A DNA stretch of 64,000 nucleotides from Fragum whitleyi (GCA_948146395.1 OX411548.1:59105020-59169019); one strand, 5' to 3'. Counted from the first letter of the stretch, positions 10,710 to 22,960 are shown. Translations and numbers: made by a program. Notes: generated from the sequence alone by a model not told the origin.

Positions 10710-12172
10710 TACGAGGGTTGTCCCATGGAACTCGTGAACTTTTGCGATAACTTTTATTTGAAACGTCCGATGAAACTGAAGATTACCAGTAATGTGGATT
10801 AATCATTTTCCTTTATTCTGGTGTGACTAAAGCGGACTGATTTCAATACTCGCGAAGATATGAATTAAATCGTAACACTAGTAAATGGTTGTCGGCGCAC
10901 GCTATAAACGTCGTTTTATAATGCGTGAAACGGCGTTTCAAAACTGAATCACTTTTTTTATCAAAGTAGCGTTCTTACCGGTCCTATATATAGTTCTGCA
11001 AGAAAGAGTGAGGTCCGAGAAACCGTTATCTCCTATCATTTTCAATGTAAAATTGATCTTTGATCACTCACTTGAAATTGCAGGTCTATACTTGTTACAA
11101 AGAAAGAACCCATGTCAAAACATATCTCAAAGCATTGTTGTTATAGACTTTTGTTATTTGATTTTTAAACCATTTTCCTCAATTTTTTTGTGGATACGCG
11201 CTATCGTATATTTTTAACCCGACAATTGGTGAGTAATGTAAATGATTATTTTTTTCGTAACTAATCTAAAGAAATTTCAAAATAGGAACTTTTATTGTTT
11301 TGTACGCACAAGATATGAATATATTTGGTTTGTTTTGAATACCTTAGTATTACACTACAACTACCTTAGTTGGTCGAGATAGACCCACCAAAGTAATTGG
11401 GATTTCGTGGAAACCGCTTCCATTCCAAATCTTTCTTGGTGCCGCAAATGTATGCATATTTCTTTAAAATCTCGATACCTATCGTTTGTTGGCACGACTC
11501 ATGATCAAATCATATCAAAGTATACACTTCTTATTTACTTACATGCATTCGCAGTTTCTGCATCCCACAAGGCGTTTTGATTGACATCGCCGAAAATGTC
11601 TTTTATTCATTTATCACCGCTTCTCGCATTAGTTCTTCCTAACTTGATCTTTTATTCTGACATTCTTTAAATTAATTTCACTTTTGTAACCTCGTTTTTT
11701 CGTATAGGGCTTATTTTCCGATTCGGACCTAATAATGAACGAATTTGTGCGGCGAGCGTTCTTTTGACGCCGCCATTTTCACGCCGTTTGACTTGCACTC
11801 GGACCAAACAAAACTTCATAACTGCGTACTGCGTAATGTCATTTGTATGAAAATACACATGCGTGAACTCCAGAATTAACTGCTTTCGTAAATGGTTGAT
11901 TTCTATCAAACTCATCATGAAAATTGAAATATATGACGTTCAAACATCTACCTTATAAGATTCGTAAGTAATAAATTTTGCGTGCGCCGACCACTTCTAC
12001 CGAGCGTGTATTTTAAAGCTTTATTTCTCGACATGACCATATCAAAATCGTAAAACCTTTATCAATCTGTTGCAAATTAAAGTGTTTTGTCAACTTTAGA
12101 GTTTTACTTCAATCGGACGCTAGATTTGTGAATAATCGAAAAAGTTCACGAATTTCTGGGACAACCCTCGTA
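10710..12172. mobile_element. Mariner-like element with long TIRs, no intact transposase
   Basis: TACGAGGGTTGTCCCA at 10710 is mirrored by TGGGACAACCCTCGTA ending at 12172. The next about 30 bp ('actcgtgaactttt.cgat') also pair. A further inverted block, 'ggttgtcggcgcacg' near 10890 against 'cgtgcgccgacca' near 11975, extends the arms to about 200 bp. The TA boundary and TACGAGGG start are typical of mariner-type termini (family knowledge). The 1.46 kb length suits a full mariner, but I see no open transposase frame; an 83-codon minus ORF at 11667-11918 is too weak to call. Confidence 0.75.
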
Positions 12173-12587
12173 TTGTTGTTATTTTTACACCATTTCTACC
12201 TGAAGTCCCAACCATTTTTCATAACTTAGCTTTCTTTCTTTAAAGGCGACACAATTCACTTTGCTGTACATTACAGCAATTTTTTACTTGTGTTAGAATA
12301 TGTCCGTTCAGAAACAGATTTATTACGGGACTACTTTTCTCGGAAGCCTACAAAACAGCTGCGTATCAACTTTTCAGCCAATCGGAATGCACTAATATTT
12401 AATGCATGTATAGTGTAAAATCATTGACATGACTGACCGTAACCTCTATTAGCATAAATTACATGCTAGACTGATTGTCACAAGGTATCTCCGTTAGGTC
12501 TCGCTTAACCTCGTGAATCAAGTTTCATAATATATACCTATAAATGACATTGTGAAGAGTAGACACATGTCATTACACGTGGAAAGA
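12173..12587. other. No recognisable gene
   Basis: AT-rich spacer between the long-TIR element and the large palindrome. No ORF, RNA or repeat is seen. Confidence 0.4.
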
Positions 12588-13932
12588 TTAAGGTTCATGT
12601 AAAATGTTTGAGACCCAATATTTAGGGCACTTCATTAGCCAAGAAAAAGCAGTATGTCGAGGTATATTTTATATCAAAATGAAGCTTTTCGTGAGCACAA
12701 GCAGTTAGGCATCATAAGACCGCCATAGCTATAGCGGTATAGCCAAAACATTGTGGAAAAGGGTCATTTTGTATAGAACAAGCAACTGAATGACGGTTGC
12801 ATAAAATTGCCCCGTATTTAAACAAAGTACAGTCTGAAGTACCATCCAGGTAGTGCTACAACCTTAGATATAAAACTCAGTCTCAAAAGGCTCTTTTGAA
12901 ACAATCAATTTCCATTTATTTTGTCAACATACATGTCAAACCGGTTTGGTCTGTTTTCAAAATAGATGTAAGGTATGGTGCAGCATCACACCATAATAAT
13001 GTGAAATATTTTCTGCGATTTATTTCAAATTATAGTTTTTTTTAATTCAATGATCTACAGTATTACTATATATTTATAATTCCGTGAAATAGAAATTGAT
13101 ATATTGCTAAACAACCTTACAGGTATATAAACAATGTCTATTTATGTTGTGAAAACACACCATACCCTAAAAAGATCTATACGTTTTCAAAATTAGAATG
13201 ACATATATGACATGTGTTTATAAAATAAGTCAAAATAAATTGCTTGCATAACTACGTTTTGGGGCTGAGTATTATACCAATGGTTGTAGCACTACCTGGA
13301 TGGTTCTTTAGGCTAGACTTTGTTAAAATATGAGCCAATTTTATCCAACAGTCACGCATATGGCTCATATTTTAACAAAGTACAGTCTAAAGTACTATCC
13401 AGGTAGTGCTATAACTGTTGGTATGAAATTCGGGCCCAAAACGTAGTTATGCAAGCAATTTATTTTGACTTATTTCATAAACACATATGTCATATATGTC
13501 ATTCTAATTTTGTAAACGTGTAGTTTTGTGTAATTCACAATTTTATGGTACGATGTTGCCCCATACTAACATCTATTTTGAAAACAGGCCAAACCGGTTT
13601 GACATGTATGTTGACAAAATAAATGGAAATCTATTGTTTAAATTAACCGTTTTGAGACTGAGTTTTATATCAACGTTTGTAGCACTACCTGGATAGTACT
13701 TTAGGCTGTACTTTGTTAAAATATGGGACAGTTTTATCCAACCGTCGTGCAGTTGCTTGTTCTGAACAAAATGACCCTTTTCCACAATGTTTTGGCTATA
13801 CCGCTATAGTTATAACTGCTTGTGCTCATAAATAGCTTCATTTTGATATATAATATTCCTGGACATACTGCTTTTTCTTCGCAAATGAATGCTCTTAAAA
13901 TTGGGTCTCAAACACTTTACATGAACCTTAAA
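12588..13932. mobile_element. 1.3-kb nested palindrome (foldback element)
   Basis: The outer arms pair from 'ttaaggttcatgtaaa' (12588) with 'tttacatgaacctta' (ending 13930). Pairing continues through the 'agcttttcgtgagcacaagcagtta', 'ttgtggaaaagggtcatttt' and 'catacatgtcaaaccggtttg' blocks. An inner palindrome centred near 13354 has about 200-bp arms (13150-13345, 13363-13560). A ~45-bp word containing 'atccaggtagtgct' occurs four times in +,-,+,- order near 12845, 13290, 13398 and 13685. No transposase is seen; the 70-codon minus ORF lies within the palindrome. A diverged relative is at 40495-40930. Confidence 0.85.
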
Positions 13933-14413
13933 GAACCAGAAGGCGAAAGACAGTGGTTCGAATCACTATGGCAGCATATTTATTTTTCCTCCTGGTTTCA
14001 ATCCATTTTATAGATCTTTTTTATGTTGAATATCACCCGATTCTCAAGGAGATTTGCGGTATGTTATAAACTTTTTGTTTTTTCCCTTTTTGTTTCTTTT
14101 TTTATTTTATTTTATTTTTTTTTTTCATTTGTTTGAATGGTCATATTGCGGGGGTCAAGCGTTTAACTATGGATGCCTGGTATTTCTCTTACGAATTCTA
14201 CCGCGACAACTCTTCCGAGACTCAAGTTACTAATCCCACACAGGTCTTCGATTTTCAACCAATTTTGCTCTTAAGGCCCTTTGACAGTGTCTTTTGTTTT
14301 CCACGTTAGAGTTCAGGAGATAGAATGCGATAAATGAAACGGGCTGTGCAAAACAATTATTGCCATTCAAACACGAGATAACTAGTCAAATGGTGGCTAA
14401 CAAAAAAAAGAAA
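13933..14413. other. No recognisable gene; isolated B-box-like word
   Basis: GTGGTTCGAATCAC at 13951-13964 matches a Pol III B-box, but I do not see a paired A-box at tRNA distance. T-rich low complexity lies at 14080-14130. Confidence 0.35.
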
Positions 14414-14588
14414 AACAAGAGCTGTCACTGTAAGATGACAATGCCCCCGACACCGCTTTGATTTAGAAGTTATGGCCAATGTTAAAGTTTTTGGACGGAA
14501 TGACGGACGGACGGACAGACGGACAGACGGACGGACGGACGGACGGACAAGTCAAATTTATGATGCCTCCCTATCGGGGTTATAAAAA
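14414..14588 (+). mobile_element. Minimal Helentron-like element (ATGCCCCCG family)
   Basis: ACAAGAG lead (14414), imperfect hairpin TGTCACTGTAAGATGACA, then ATGCCCCCGA. About 60 bp of body is followed by a GGAC/AGAC microsatellite (14502-14548), and the end is CTATCGGGGTTATAAAAA. It is the shortest example of the hairpin, subterminal repeat, microsatellite, end plan in the window, with no tandem monomer left. Confidence 0.65.
14502..14548 (+). repeat. GGAC/GACA microsatellite
   Basis: Tetranucleotide run with GGAC units and two AGAC interruptions, inside the element at 14414-14588. Confidence 0.95.
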
Positions 14589-14735
14589 GTTGAATGAAAG
14601 CAGATTCGAACCCTGATCCCTGCACCTGAAGTCATTTTTCTATACCTCTCGACCACACAGTCAAACGGTGTATATTAGAACTTTAACATTATTCAAACAT
14701 TTTTAAAACCTACACACTACACGGATTTACATAAT

Positions 14736-14847
14736 AGTTAAACGCTAATAATTGAAAATTAAACGATTTAAACAGCCGAAAGGAGGGAGCGAAGCGACCG
14801 ACTGAGGCTGTTTAAAGCGTTTAATTTTCAATTATTAGCGTTTAACT
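14736..14847. repeat. Hairpin with 42-bp arms
   Basis: Arms 14736-14777 and 14806-14847 are reverse complements at 41 of 42 positions, around a 28-base loop with GGAGGGAGCGAAGCGACCG. The right arm text (taattttcaattattagcgtttaac) recurs diverged at 15252-15278 as part of a duplication. Confidence 0.9.
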
Positions 14848-16075
14848 GACTTAGTCTTTTTCCCGCGCCTTATGTTATTGGCAGCATATTGCACGATTTA
14901 AACGGAATAAGTCGGATACATTTATTACAATTAAACGCCCCTTTCTTTTCAAATATGGAGGTGTTGAAATATGCACGGGAATATCGAGGCTTTTTAAGGA
15001 GACATTACAGATGATAAAATATAAAGTATAGTTTGGCTTTATTGAGCTGGCATTGACCTCCGTTCTTTATATGAACCGAAATTTGAAAATTTTTGACTCT
15101 TTATTACACGTGCTACCAAAATATGTCCGATTTTTATGAGAGGTCAAGTCTCGTCAAACCTAGTCTCGATAGTATTTGGAATACAAACCATCAAATAAAT
15201 TCGAATTCAAACCTTCTGATTGGATGAAAAAGTAGGGCAAATACTAAATCGTGTAATTTTCAATTATAAGCGTTTAACTTAGTCTTTTTACCGCGCTTAA
15301 TATAATTTACAGCATATGGCACGATTAACACGGAATAAGCCGGTTATATTTATTACAAAGTGAACTCCCGCTCTTTCCAAATACGGTGTTGTTGTAATAT
15401 GCACGTAAATACCGAGGCTTTCTAATGAGCTATTACCGATAATAAACAATGCAGTATTTATTGTTTTCATTGACTTGACAATGACCTCCGAACTATATAT
15501 GAACAAAAATATGTATACAAGGACAGATGAACTGAACCTTACAAAACAACAATTCAAATTTGGCCATTGCCAGAGAACGGCTTACTAACGTTACTAAACT
15601 AAACTGTTAAGCCATAGACAAAGACATTTTAAAAATGAATTGATAAAAAGTTTGTCGACACATACAGAAACACATCAGTCAATAAATGTTTAGTTAGCGA
15701 ACCAACTAAGGTAAGGTGCACCAGCCATTGAGATGTAACTGCAATAATGTTGAAATCGGGGTTAAACCACATGCAAACAAATCGACAGACCATGTCACGC
15801 ACAACCAGGTCAAAATCAGAGAAGAATATGGGGTATGCAACATGTGCACGTGTATCGCGATTTTCTCCTTTACTTTTCACGTGCTCGTTGCATATTTATG
15901 AGGGGCTAGAGTTTAATATGTACGCATGCGTGGAATAACAAATAAACCTTGACGTTTAAATGAAATAATGATCAAAATAAACCTCAGCTGGTTAGTTTAT
16001 GGAAAATAAACCATCAGAAATTTTAAAAATCCAGCATTCTGATTGGATGATAAAGTAGGACAAAGACTAAGATGT
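14820..16075 (+). repeat. Diverged direct duplication
   Basis: Unit 1 (about 14820-15250) and unit 2 (about 15252-16075) share collinear words: 'cttagtctttt.cccgcgc', 'agcatat.gcacgatt.aacacggaataag.cgg', 'atatgcacg..aata.cgaggctt', 'gacctccg.....tatatgaac' and 'ttctgattggatga.aaagtagg.caaa.actaa'. Unit 2 is longer by about 390 bp of unmatched sequence (roughly 15560-15950). Open frames inside it overlap on both strands and are not called. Confidence 0.65.
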
Positions 16076-17194
16076 TTTTCCGAAAGCTTGCGGCCACCCT
16101 CGATTATAAATGTACTCATCGGTTAATTTATTCATTGCATAAGGGTCAAGTCATGTCAATAATTTCACACTATTTGTATGTATGTATCTCTACTGCATCA
16201 CCCCCACACGGAGATTACGTACAGGTGCGCGTCTGTGCGGTGTTAGTGAAAAAAATCGACACAACTTAAATTATATGAAAATAAATCAATCATTATCGAA
16301 ACTATAAGTTGGTCAACATACATGTTTTAAAAAAGAACTGTAGAACCTGAATTCGCTTTTTTGAGCATTATCGGGACCACAATATTATTGTAAACAGGGT
16401 GTATATTGATAAACCTACTGGGCGTGACATAGGTAAATTGGAAAATAATTGATAAATAACTATTTTAGAGGGACTTCTTATCGATGAGAAATGGCTAAGA
16501 CGGCTAGGCACAGTGACTGTTGTCTTTGAGAACACGGTTCAAATCCCAATGTTAACAAATTTCATATTTTTATCACCCACTTTTATTAACAGTTCGCCCT
16601 ATTTTATTGCTTTTGGTGGGGACTGCTTACAAGACTTTTCCCAACAGGGTTTGTTAATCATATTTTCTTATCAATTTTAAAAGACGAGATGTCGGAAAGA
16701 ATTATAATATTAAAGATGTTTTAGGAGTCAAGAACTTATACAATGAAGGTGTTTTACCTTTCACCTTTTTGGGGTGACAACTGATAACTGACAAGGTACC
16801 TATGTCAAAGGGCTCCCTGGTGTCAAAGGTATCGAAGGACAAGCTCGATTACAATATTTGGCACTGGTTTTACGGAGGAGTATTAGGCTGCTGGCGGCAT
16901 GCCCAAGAAAAGAAGGGGAAGTTCTGGAAAAGCAATGCTGCCATTAAGCGAGCAGTAATGAATAATGTTACGACATTGAAAGGGCCTTTGACATTCATTA
17001 AAATGTACTGTTTGTTTAAATTTTAATGTAATTAAATAAAAAAGATAACTAAGAAATATATATTTAAAAAGACATTTTACTATTTAAAAAGACGTACATT
17101 TACACAAGAAACTTGCATACACAAGAGAATTCAGGAAAATGTGATTAAAAAGAATTTAAAAAATATTTATGGATAAAATCATTGATCTATGTAC
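16076..17194. other. No recognisable gene; weak tRNA-like head
   Basis: At 16489-16551, 'atggctaagacggctaggca' (A-box-like) and 'acggttcaaatccca' (B-box-like) are spaced as in a tRNA-derived SINE head. The arms do not fold into a tRNA. The rest is AT-rich with short unsupported open frames. Confidence 0.4.
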
Positions 17195-17272
17195 GATTCG
17201 AACCTATGCGCATAAACTGAGGCGTTAGGGCGCCTTTGAGTACTCCATGCTAACCATTTAGCCACCGGGACT
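17195..17272 (-). repeat. tRNA-derived SINE head
   Basis: On the minus strand, GTCCCGGTGGCTAAATGGTTAGCATGG is an A-box with D-arm and AGGTTCGAATCG is a B-box. Spacing is as in tRNA with a long variable part. The 3' acceptor side does not pair with the 5' end, so it is scored as a SINE head or pseudo-tRNA. Confidence 0.65.
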
Positions 17273-18536
17273 TTTGATTGCATTGAGCAACGTGTGTTTA
17301 AATAGTATTTATCTCCAATTAACACCGGATAACTGATAGTTAACCTTCAACGTCTACAGGTAGATATTGGATTTTCCCTGAAATGTTTACAATAGCGTGT
17401 TGAGTTTATACACCCTGATAAACTATTATAATCAAAGCACTGAAAGTACTGATGGTGAACGAATCTGTTGGCATTCTAAAGTGATATATTGAATTCGTTG
17501 AGAAAAGAGAAATTATAAATGTAAAAAATAATCAAGGGAAAGTGTCTCGTCAAAATTCTAAATTCAAAGAAAGAGAAAGAGAGGAAAAAAAAGGTAGAGA
17601 GAGTGACAGACAGAGACAGACCGATAGACAGAGAGCGATAAGCCTAGAGAAAAGAAAACAGGCAATTATAGTGTCTAGACTAATGATTCTTTTCTTAACT
17701 CAAAAAAATAGCAGTCAGAAAGGTAATTCCATTTCCACATGCGGAACCCATATTTTAGCAGATTAAACAGCAGTATTTCTGTATTTTGACGTTTAAACGT
17801 TAGCCGCTATGGCTCGGGTACGACCTGAATGGGGTCCCACCATCCTCCGAATTAAAAGATCGCTGTTTCGTAATTGTAATTACAGGGTTTTGGTCTCTTT
17901 CGGTAATATTCAGTCTCGTGAAAGAATAATTATCTGATGCCATTGCGTAAAAAAGAATTAAAAAAAAAGAAAAAAAAAAACATTTCGATGAAATCTATGT
18001 AGGAAGGTATTTTGTACAGCTAATGAATTGTCCAAATATAGTCGTTGTTAAAATTCTATTGCTCCTACCAAACGGTGGATAATCGTAAACCTAAGAGGGT
18101 AGAAGATGGCAGCTACGTACGGATGTATGCTCATTATAGTTCTGGTGCGAGAAATACCAATTTCCATGTTAAGGTAAAGGTGCTCCAGTCCACAGGCGAT
18201 TGATTCACAATCAAAGTTTCGTTTTTTGTAATATTTTACATACTTCCGGTAATACAAATAGATGAATGATTGTATTGAGGAAATTCTAGAGCCATCCGAG
18301 GGATAGAAGCGCTACTATACAGTTGTAGTTACGATGTCAAGTACTTTGAAAAAAAAAATCCATTCGATGTTAAAATTTGAAATTAGGTCTATCGTGTTGG
18401 GATATTTGTTCATTTGATTCTTTTATTTATTTATCTATTCACGAAATTCATATATAAACAGTAAATCGTACCGAGATTGCTATATCCCCTGTTTTCCAGC
18501 CTTGTTTGAAACGCAAAAAAAAAAACAAAAAAAAAA
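17273..18536. other. No recognisable gene; GA-rich microsatellite
   Basis: A purine-rich AGAGA/GACAGA stretch spans 17565-17640. The rest is AT-rich with an A-run at 17958-17979. No domain-bearing ORF. Confidence 0.5.
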
Positions 18537-18555
18537 CACACACACACACACACAC
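18537..18555 (+). repeat. CA dinucleotide microsatellite
   Basis: About nine CA repeats, preceded by an A-rich run. Confidence 0.95.
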
Positions 18556-18782
18556 AAAAACCCAACAACAGGGAATGGGATTTGGGTAATATGATACAAA
18601 AATACCCGTAACCGAAGATATTTACATTACACAAGTATGCAACAACAAGCTTTAAGCTAAAAACGGGATTTAAGCAAAAGGTGTAAATTTGGTAGTTGAA
18701 AACATAAGTTGTCTGGCAATGGGTTAAATTTTACTTCATATCAAGGTTGGTCACGGTCAAGTGGTGCGTGTTTATGTTTCAA

Positions 18783-19420
18783 TGAGAATTTAGATGCGCC
18801 CTCCCTAATAAAACGCGATTCCCCATAAATACGATTCCCAGGCCCTTGACTATACGATCAACGTCATCCAACCGTCCACGGTCCGTGGTGAAAAATCCGG
18901 TCTCGAATTTAATTTCAAAAGCTGCTACTCCACGACATAATGTTCAATAGATTGTGGGTTAACTATCTTAAATACCTATCAGGATAAGGCTGGTTGCGTC
19001 ATTAAAAGATCGTTCAACATCTGAAAAACTAGCGCGTCCTAAATCGCGCAGTCTTCCGGAAGTGCGATAGGTTAAAATTTAACACAAAATTAAAACTATT
19101 TCTCGCTATTCTTCATAAGTCACATGCGAACAAAATCCCCTTTCGTTGTTACGAAAATATTTCTGAAACCATTTCACCTTCTGCAAATATACAAAATATC
19201 CGAGTCAAATGATTAAAGCCTAGTCACAATTCATACTGTTAAAATAGGAAAAACCCCGTAAAATCTCGTGTGTGACTTATTTCAAAAGCGACGTCGCCGC
19301 TTGCAAGAATCTGGGGACTTCAAAGGGTGCATACACGCGGTGACCCAGCTAGCTCCAGACGTGTTGTATTTTCACTACGAAACACTTTCATTTCATGTAC
19401 CGTGTGCATTTACACATCAC
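18783..19420 (+). repeat. Old dispersed repeat R1, copy 2
   Basis: Uninterrupted relative of 7675-9045 in opposite orientation. It provides the empty sites for both insertions in copy 1: near 18892 (ggtgaaaaatccgg) and near 19311 (gcaagaatctgggg). It ends around 'acacatcacgaaatttt'. Confidence 0.75.
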
Positions 19421-20864
19421 GAAATTTTAGGATTTAATACAGGATTATTTATTTCATACGTAAATAGGTAATGATTTATTAGACCGCTTTGTCCATCGGT
19501 AGCGGAACATTGAATATTGCATCGTCTGGAACTTCCTACCTTGTACAAATAATAACAATAATATTAATCTCGGCTTCTGCCAGCACAATCACTTGCTTTT
19601 GAAAGCTGCAATTAATGGTCGAGGGTGACCGTATTTCGATAGATGACTTTAAATGACAGAATTACAATTCATTACCTAACATTTTATTTTATTTTTTAAA
19701 TGTATAGCATTAATAGATAAATGGAAAAGCGTATTGGGTAGCGTACGTATTTCAATCGATAATTACGAACATGTTAACAGTTTGCTTCCCTTAGGTACCA
19801 AAATACGTAATGTTTTTTTTAATTAAGTAAAAGAGTCTGAAATAATAGCGCCCCCACGACGTTTTGCATCGCGCTCGGGCGCGTTTAATTGGAAAAATAC
19901 GGCAGGAACATTCCATTCGTTTGTAAACTTGACCTTTCGTAACTTATAAGCAAATACTTCATTCATAAGAAGGCAGGTAAAATCGTAGTAGGTCATCACG
20001 TGTGGTATGGCCAATCAGGGGTGTGTAGTAGTTCAAGAGTTCACGACCTCAATAAACACACATTTCCGGCAAATTACTACATGTTGCAATAGCGAAGGTT
20101 TACATCAAAAACATAGTATCTGTCTATACAGTGTATAGACACAAACTTTGTTTTTGCTCTCAAGTCTCGACAATCTTACGCCGATCAAAAATTCGCTCGT
20201 ATAGACATTCCAAGATATTTTTGTGTTTTTAAAGGATAATTTTCATTATCTTCACTTGATGAAGAATGCTAGTATCATGCATTTAACGATACAAACAGTG
20301 ATTTTGTAGAGAGAAGCCTTTAGAGATACTAAATTGAATATAAAGAGGTACTGCTTTATTTAAAACCTATTAAGATCCTACAGGGTTTTCCATACACAGT
20401 ATATAACACTGGTGCACGAAAATTTCGTTCACCATATACATATCGAGAGGATATAATATTGATATCAGTAATGAGGTGTTCCCGGGGTTAACCTTATTGT
20501 ACAGTTTATGGCGTCTAGACGTGGGGCTGTTATTTCATTTCTTTTCTTATTTCCTGCCAGAAAATTTTTAGTCTGCTTCATCAAGGATATTATTTTCTTT
20601 TTGATACAAAATGTGTCTTTCTATATTTATAAGGATTGAAGATTAAAAAGGGAAAACCCCGAATGTCCCTACCTACGCAATTTCGATCGCTTAGTAAAAA
20701 TACTGTGTCATAATGACGCTATATATAGGGACTTGACTTAATCTTGGCGACCTGCTTTGGAATGCAGATTGGCGAAAACTATGTATAGCTCTGTTTCGGG
20801 GGTTAAAACACGCTCTCGTAGAAAGTACGTTAAAAATATTGTTTAAATATTGTTTATGTAAAAA
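19421..20864. other. No recognisable gene
   Basis: AT-rich sequence. A short palindrome TGTCTATACAGTGTATAGACA lies at about 20121-20141. A 63-codon minus frame at 19823-20014 has no identifiable domain. Confidence 0.4.
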
Positions 20865-20935
20865 AATCGGAAGGCCGGATACAGGACATCCTGCCTTGAC
20901 AATCGCGCCGCTTGACTTTGCCTAGAATCAAGATA

Positions 20936-21265
20936 ATATGGTTTTAATATGACCTACGTCGCGGGAGTGAAATGACCCCGTTGAATACTTTCTACATCAT
21001 ATTGCATTGGTAAAATTACAGTTGTGGAATAACTATGCAAATGAGCTAAGAAAGAATACCAACGTTATATTTTCATTTTCGAAAATGACGTTAAATACGC
21101 ATTTGTTGACGTCATATCGCGTACGGCGTTATATGTTTTGTGGAATAACTCGAATCAATAAATTTCTGGAATTTCCCCGGTTTATTGCAAAACGCAAATT
21201 GCAAAACGAGCCTCCTAAAACAGATAAAAACGCGGCGAACACTCTATTCAACAATGGCAAAAGTC
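20936..21265 (+). repeat. TGACGTCA repeat family, diverged copy inside A
   Basis: Matches 41010-41530 and 61775-62185 in order: 'aatatgacctacgtcgc.ggagtgaaat', 'ccccgttgaata', 'actatgcaaatgagct', 'aacgttatatttt', 'tgacgtcat', 'ggcgttatatgtttt.gtggaataac', 'aaacagataaaaacgcggc'. The second half of the terminal hairpin is lost. An identical copy lies at 26262-26591. Confidence 0.8.
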
Positions 21266-21862
21266 TGGACGAACGACGTTTAAGTTTATAATATCAGCAA
21301 TGTTCATGAATAAGACACCAAGCGGATGAAAGGAGCTTCACCAGCCGACCTAACAATGTATTCATATTCAAACTGTTTTGGGGGTTTTGCAGTGAATAAT
21401 GAATATAACTTTACTAACCGTGAATGAAAAAATGTATTGCATCCCGGAAAATATATTGGAACAAAACAGCTTCAATTTAATTCTTACTTTAAGTTACCGT
21501 TTAGTATTGATAAGATTTGTTTAGCTTGAGTTATTCCTTTTTTTCAATTTAAAGAAAATTCAAATTCAACTATATTTCAGATTTACAAGACAGTGAACAA
21601 ACTTTTCTCTTTGGATTCCTATTCGTGTAAAGTACAAGTGATTCTAAATATATCTGTGATCCCACAGCTACATAGATCCCTAGCACTTGACAGATTCTCG
21701 GAAAATCTAATAGAACAATTTATCATCGGATTAACAGGTTACGCCCGATTACTCTTTTCTAATGAGAAGGTGTAATAAGTGGAGCGAACATAATAGTGAA
21801 AACGATAACTCACGGCACATCCGATGAATACTTCGAAGCTTATACTTAATATATATTGCCAC

Positions 21863-22075
21863 TTAACACTCTCCTGTTTTACAAAATTTTGACCTGTCCA
21901 AATTTAATTTTGCAGACGAAAATTTAATGTGCATTTAATTTGAAAAATAACCATTCATTAGGGTAGAAAATAGTGTGGAAAAAGAAGAAGCAATTTCTTC
22001 TTTTTTCACAATGTTTTCTCAATCATAAAACCACAGGCACGTAAAAAGCAGGGATTAAAATGAATTTTAACAGCA
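21863..22075 (-). repeat. Decayed TTAA-flanked MITE
   Basis: Reverse-complement relative of the elements at 39515-39735 and 47937-48147. It keeps 'cctgttttacaaaattttgacctgtccaaattt', 'ataaccattcat', the GAAGAAG...AATTTCTTCTTTTTTCAC hairpin (one arm shortened) and 'aaaaagcagggatta'. The TTAA ends have mutated. A second copy lies in the duplication at 27189-27401. Confidence 0.75.
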
Positions 22076-22960
22076 CGTTTTTTAATCAACCAATTTCTTG
22101 TTTACGACACATTGCTATTGCACATAAAGCTTTAATAAACACCTTGAACTAACATCAGCCTGCGCAGCCGTGTAGACTGATCCTAACATTTAGTGCCTAC
22201 TTTCTACCTGATTATTGTGTAAAAACTCAGGTCATTCTTATTGAAATGAACATTTTTAAAAACATCTAAAAAAAATTATAAGTGTTACAATACGGCTTAC
22301 AGACAGACAGATTTATTTGTTGATTTAAGATGTTGACAATACAAGATAAATGTAATAATATATACACTGAGCAAAAATGAAAACTTGACACTTCAAAGAT
22401 TTCTAACAAAACTGTTAATTCTTCTTCTACAGAATTATTTTCTTGATTGATTTAAGGCCACAGACCACCTTGGCATAGGTTCAAACCAGAAATTTTCTTC
22501 ACTGGTAATCAGTTTAGACAAATAACTTCAATAGAGCCGAGGCACCATCAAAAACCATCAAAAACTGTTTTCACAAAAGGATGCACTTTATGTTATTCAG
22601 TGGTGAATTGGCGGCCCGAATCGGTCTCAATATAACAAGACATCTCTTTACTTTTGAATATTGATGTAAAAACCTTTCTCAAAAGTTGCTTATCTAATTG
22701 CAGGACCGTTTCAACGTGAAGCCACTTGCGTCGCGCCATGGCTCGTTTTGCAAAAGACTCGTTTTGCCAAAGACTTTCCAATTTTTGTTATGAATCGCTG
22801 CAACACCTGCAATTTAATGTCTTTCAATACATTATGTCATCGAAAATCCGTTTACAGACCTACAAATCAAAATTTGAAAGTGACGGCAAATTCACAATAA
22901 TGCCAGATTTGAAATTTAAAGTTGTTTACTTGGTTTCCCACTTTGTTCAGGTAAATCTTT

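Larger units (their letters stand above)
20865..22233 (+). repeat. Recent tandem duplication, segment A (copy 1)
   Basis: 1369 bp that recur nearly unchanged at 26191-27559, at a constant offset of 5326. One visible difference is 'aaaaaatgtatt' against 'aaaaagcgtatt'. Open frames 21007-21291 and 21593-21775 have identical copies at 26333-26617 and 26919-27101. That follows from the duplication and is not evidence of coding. The first 400 bp belong to the TGACGTCA repeat family and the last part holds a decayed TTAA MITE. Confidence 0.95.

Noticed and set aside
17195..17272. tRNA gene on the minus strand
   Set aside because: D-arm and T-arm words are present, but the acceptor stem and a normal anticodon arm are not.
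21007..21291. 94-codon ORF, identical to that at 26333-26617, looking like a conserved gene pair
   Set aside because: Identity comes from the recent 1.37-kb duplication, and the frame runs through the TGACGTCA repeat family, which is not open in other copies.
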